Below, piece after piece: positions 9,919 to 25,000 of a DNA stretch of 25,000 nucleotides (positions are counted from its first letter, which is position 1; every line of letters begins with the position of its first letter). Source of the DNA: Chrysomallon squamiferum (lineage: Eukaryota > Mollusca > Gastropoda > Neomphalida > Peltospiridae); the NCBI GenBank assembly GCA_012295275.1, contig CM022671.1:23702822-23727821 (forward strand), read 5' to 3'. Below the pieces are notes generated by a model that ran no database searches, was not told the origin of the DNA, and worked only from the letters and a program-made list of their open reading frames with translations. The position numbers were made by a program, and so were the translations under genes.

Positions 9919-10141
9919 AATAACCAAGCATTTATCTCTTGGTTTCTCTTTCATGAATTTCAGAAAGTCGAGGCTATGTTGTTGTGGCTGTAACTTTCAA
10001 AATGAAATGATTTTATCAAGAAAAACAAAAATATTTTTCAACAACAGTCACAGAGACGATTGTGTCATCCACTCGATTCATATAAGTCTTTGACATCATA
10101 TAGACAAAATGTCCGCTAAGTCTACTCTTTCATTTATTTTC

Positions 10142-10142
<1 letters not shown>

Positions 10143-10190
<48 letters not shown>
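10143..10190. repeat. (AT)n microsatellite
   Basis: About 23 TA units. Confidence 0.95.
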
Positions 10191-10193
<3 letters not shown>

Positions 10194-10199
10194 ATGTCG

Positions 10200-10980
10200 A
10201 ATCATTGGAAAATAATGTACATACATTCAAGGTTCTCTTTATTGTCTTTAATGAAGTTTGATCGACGAAATAATTCATTTACACAGACTGAATAATTCTT
10301 GTTAAAATAAATATTTATATTCGTTAATACTCAGGTAAAAATAATAATAGTTTAAAATTATCTTTAGGATGAGCCAAACAGTATATATATATATATTAAG
10401 TAAATATGAAGAAATTAGTTCAATCTTTAATTTTTGTTTTTTTACTAGATTAATGGAATTACTCTTTATAGTTATGTTTTTTCTAAAGTAATAATCAATA
10501 TGTATAAAGAATACAAACATTGATTATTGAATTTTTGTTTGTTTAATGAAAACCTCTTTTTGTTGTGGTAGTGTGAAATCCAGTATTTCTGAAAAAATTT
10601 AAAAGCGGCATCATTCTAATGGACGTAATTTTCTAAATTAAATTATTATTATTATTTTTTTTTTTTTTATATATGAAGCATTCAACTTTTGTTTGATTTT
10701 TAAAAGACTGTTCTTGAATGATGTACCATCTCATCATAAATTAGATATCTTTATTTATTTTGTTTTATATTATTTATTTTCATTTCTTTGTTTTATTTAT
10801 TCTAGAAATTATTTTCATTTCTTTTTATCACGCTTTTCGTTTTCAAATAAACCAAAATTCGAGAATTTTTAAATTGTTTTAATATTATTATTTTTTTAAA
10901 GCCCTCGTTTTTTAACAAAATCCCTCGTAAGAAGTAACTACATATAAAACTTTTATATACAATTATTAAAAATAACCACA
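10200..10980. other. AT-rich intergenic sequence
   Basis: I see nothing coding here. Several A/T homopolymers and short AT repeats are present. Confidence 0.5.
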
Positions 10981-11279
10981 AAACCCTCTTTCCATCCACC
11001 CATTCATCCATCGTCTCCTGTATCCATCTATGCATCCATTCATTCTTCCAAACAACGCTTTAACAATAGTATTCTAACACCAAATACACCCAAATGTCGA
11101 AACCATGTTAACCATTAGCTGCGATAAACACGTCATTGTCATCCAAACAATTATATGAAATATCAAATGCATGATATCTCGGTCTTTACCCATTGGTATT
11201 GACTCGAATAGAGCAATGCTGTGTTTCACTGTCGCCGCTCTGCCAGGACAGAATGTATTTGTCTCTGGCACGTTAATCC

Positions 11280-12180
11280 CAAAATGCCCGTAGCCCTGTG
11301 TGTATAACCGACGGATCGATCAAACACTTTCTGGCAAAAGTGTCAAACAAGTGGGATGTTTTCTAGCCATTGTTGTCGAACAAAAAACAGGCTGCGGATT
11401 TTCCTGCATTAAGGGTTCACGGACAAACATATTGATAATCGGATAAAGACGGCGGAGAAGATGACAAAAATGTCCGCTTTGTCTGTTCTTTAAAAAAAAA
11501 AAATTCTTATATATAAATATTTTCACGAAACAAGTAAGGCAATTAAGTGAAGATGTGAAGATATTGTCACTGAAGTAGGATTTGTTTTCAAAGCAGAGGA
11601 AAGTACAAGAAATTCTTGACTTCAGTGCTGAGTGGAATAGAGAACAAAATTGATGATTGGCAGACGCTGAATGGAAATAACAGAAAACTTGATCTTCTTC
11701 AAGCAAAGCTGATTCAAGAGACAGAATGACGAAGATGTCTGCCTTTCGGTTTACGTGAATGTGACTTAACAGCTCTTTCGTTTTATAAATTGCTGTGAGG
11801 GAAGAATTCCGGTTCATTCACAAGATGCCACGACAGAAGAGTTTTGTTTTTTTAATTTGCGATATGTCAGGATAGAACAACCAATTTACATTTGCCAGTG
11901 GAATTAACAGAAGAATACATTGACAAAATGTCATCGTTGAGGACTTAATTTTTCTGTTCGAATGGTTATCATAACAAAAAATAATTTTACATTTACAAAG
12001 AGCAAAAAGGGAAGACACCATGTTAGAGGAAATATTTTACATTTACAAACTGACTGAACAATTAATTCATTTTCATTTACAAATGGGAATAATACAACAG
12101 CACCATTACATTTATAACAAGCCATGATGACAGAACTGTTTGTCAATTGCTGAGTGCAGTTATTCAAGGATGTACGAGCT
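11280..12180 (-). pseudogene. Decayed C2H2 zinc-finger array
   Basis: No intact frame remains, but pieces of finger-coding DNA recur on the minus strand. A linker-like piece reads TACACACAGGG near 11300. Three GACATCT/GACATTT pieces (about 11477, 11741 and 11930) resemble the CDICGKSFS codons. SALK-like codons occur twice between 11590 and 11640. The stretch AAGTCACATTCACG (about 11752-11765) resembles an SHIH segment, and TGTAAATGTAAAAT occurs twice (near 11990 and 12040). A related TTTGTAAATG lies at about 12074, 84 bases from the first, which is the length of one C2H2 finger plus linker. The array is full of indels and stops. The reading rests on remembered finger consensus and no alignment was run. 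Confidence 0.42.
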
Positions 12181-13221
12181 ACAATTGAAAGTAACTATTA
12201 CACACTGGCAACACGCTTTCCAACACACTGCGTGAAGCGTATCTGAATTAAATGTGTATCTTGAGGAAACAAAAGACCAAAACTACTATTCATTTTAATT
12301 AAAGGAAGAGAGACATTTCCACTTTGAAATTCTGGCGTCATTACCTTCCGCTTTTTTTCACTGATCAGTATTCGAGGCTGTAGTTAAACCATGAATAATT
12401 ATTTTCAGGATGTTGATACATTTACTTGATAATTTTCATGCTTCCGTATTTTAATTACCTGAACAATAAATGGAAAGGTTCGAACCACTTAGTTAATAAT
12501 TTACAAAACACTAATGCATCACTTGAAGAATCCAACAGACATAATCTGTCAGTTATGAAAAATAATGCTATATAGTTTTGTTTTGTTGTCAACAACTCCA
12601 TGGAAACAACATCACGTGATCATTATTTAAAAAATATATATATTAATAAAAAAAAAAAAACGATTCAACAGCTCAGAATGGACGAATTTCTTTTAAAAAT
12701 TTAATTTTTTACATCTTTAGGTTTTTCAAAAATTGAACAAGAAATGTTTGACCTAGAAAGTCAGTCGGGGTAGACTGGAGTTCTGGAACAATGGATTTGT
12801 CTAAATTGGTGTAGAATTATTTATAAGGAGAGAGTAGAGAAACGCGTATTTTATTACACGTTAGTGTATTTAACAGATACGAGTTCATTCTGTGTGCAGT
12901 CAGCACCACGGCTGTGTGAGATCATGCAGGGATGACTGTACCAGGATAAACATCACGTTCTGGACAAGGGTTTAAAATATACACTTAGGCTTTTGTAAAA
13001 CTCGAAAGCCATAAACTAAATATTTGAATTTTCTTAAAGTTTCTCGATTATTTATTTATTTATTCTAATTTTTTTTAAATGAAAAGGAAATAACATTTAA
13101 ATTAATCTGGAGTGTAATTTATTTTTACTATAATTTTCGCGTCACTGGAAAAACCCCACAGCAAAGCCAGAAAAATAACTTCTAACGAACTGCGGATGAA
13201 TTGGCTATTTACTACACTGTC
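12181..13221. other. Upstream region of the prolyl 4-hydroxylase-like gene
   Basis: This is AT-rich unique sequence presumed to contain the promoter and 5' UTR. An E-box CACGTG lies at 12615-12620. I see no confident TATA box or upstream exon. A two-exon 5' UTR cannot be excluded. Confidence 0.35.
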
Positions 13222-24869
<11,648 letters not shown>

Positions 24870-25000
24870 TATTTGAGAATCAGATCCACATCACTGATAT
24901 TTGAGAATCAGATCCACATCACTGATATTTGAGAATCAGATCCACATCACTGACATCTGAAAATCAGATCCACATCACTGACATCTGAGAATCAGATCCA

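Overview
The window looks like animal (eukaryotic) nuclear DNA, most likely from a mollusc and probably a cephalopod. It is AT-rich and packed with microsatellites. Its genes are split by GT-AG introns, and no bacterial-type gene organisation is visible. The gene content fits this reading: two interleukin-17-like cytokine genes, a collagen prolyl 4-hydroxylase alpha-type gene, and what looks like an eroded C2H2 zinc-finger array. IL-17-like genes and C2H2 fingers are both known to be expanded in octopus genomes. The species assignment is an inference from these features and was not tested by any search.

Layout. Positions 1-634 are repeats and AT-rich spacer. Positions 635-1906 (minus) hold IL-17-like gene A, and 3688-4822 (plus) hold IL-17-like gene B. 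The two genes are divergent. In both, exon 1 appears to encode only the initiator Met (ATG followed directly by a GTAAG donor), and a phase-0 intron leads into one exon carrying the signal peptide and the whole cystine-knot domain. Gene A has one frame break between its signal peptide and its domain. Just upstream of gene A, about 60 bp contain a perfect NF-kappaB-type site, an ETS-type site and a CRE-like site, with a TATA-like box next to them. Positions 4823-11280 hold no gene I can support, only microsatellites, a probable small DNA transposon (about 5064-5363) and a tRNA-like SINE fragment. Positions 11280-12180 (minus) hold the decayed zinc-finger array.

Positions 13222 to about 24770 (plus) are a prolyl 4-hydroxylase alpha-subunit-like gene, for which I can place 13 exons. 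It starts with a signal peptide, continues through the N-terminal and peptide-binding region, and ends in the 2-oxoglutarate/Fe(II) dioxygenase domain. Splice phases agree through exon 11 (472 codons). Exon 12 is then disturbed exactly where the distal catalytic His should lie, by a GTT-rich in-frame insertion plus a 13-bp-period duplication. Exon 13 has a one-base frame break just before its natural C-terminus and runs into a 28-bp minisatellite that continues past the window edge. The gene is either a decaying or diverged paralogue, or the assembly carries small indels.

The two IL-17 genes would encode secreted cytokines and the hydroxylase an ER enzyme. Nothing in the sequence ties the two functions together.
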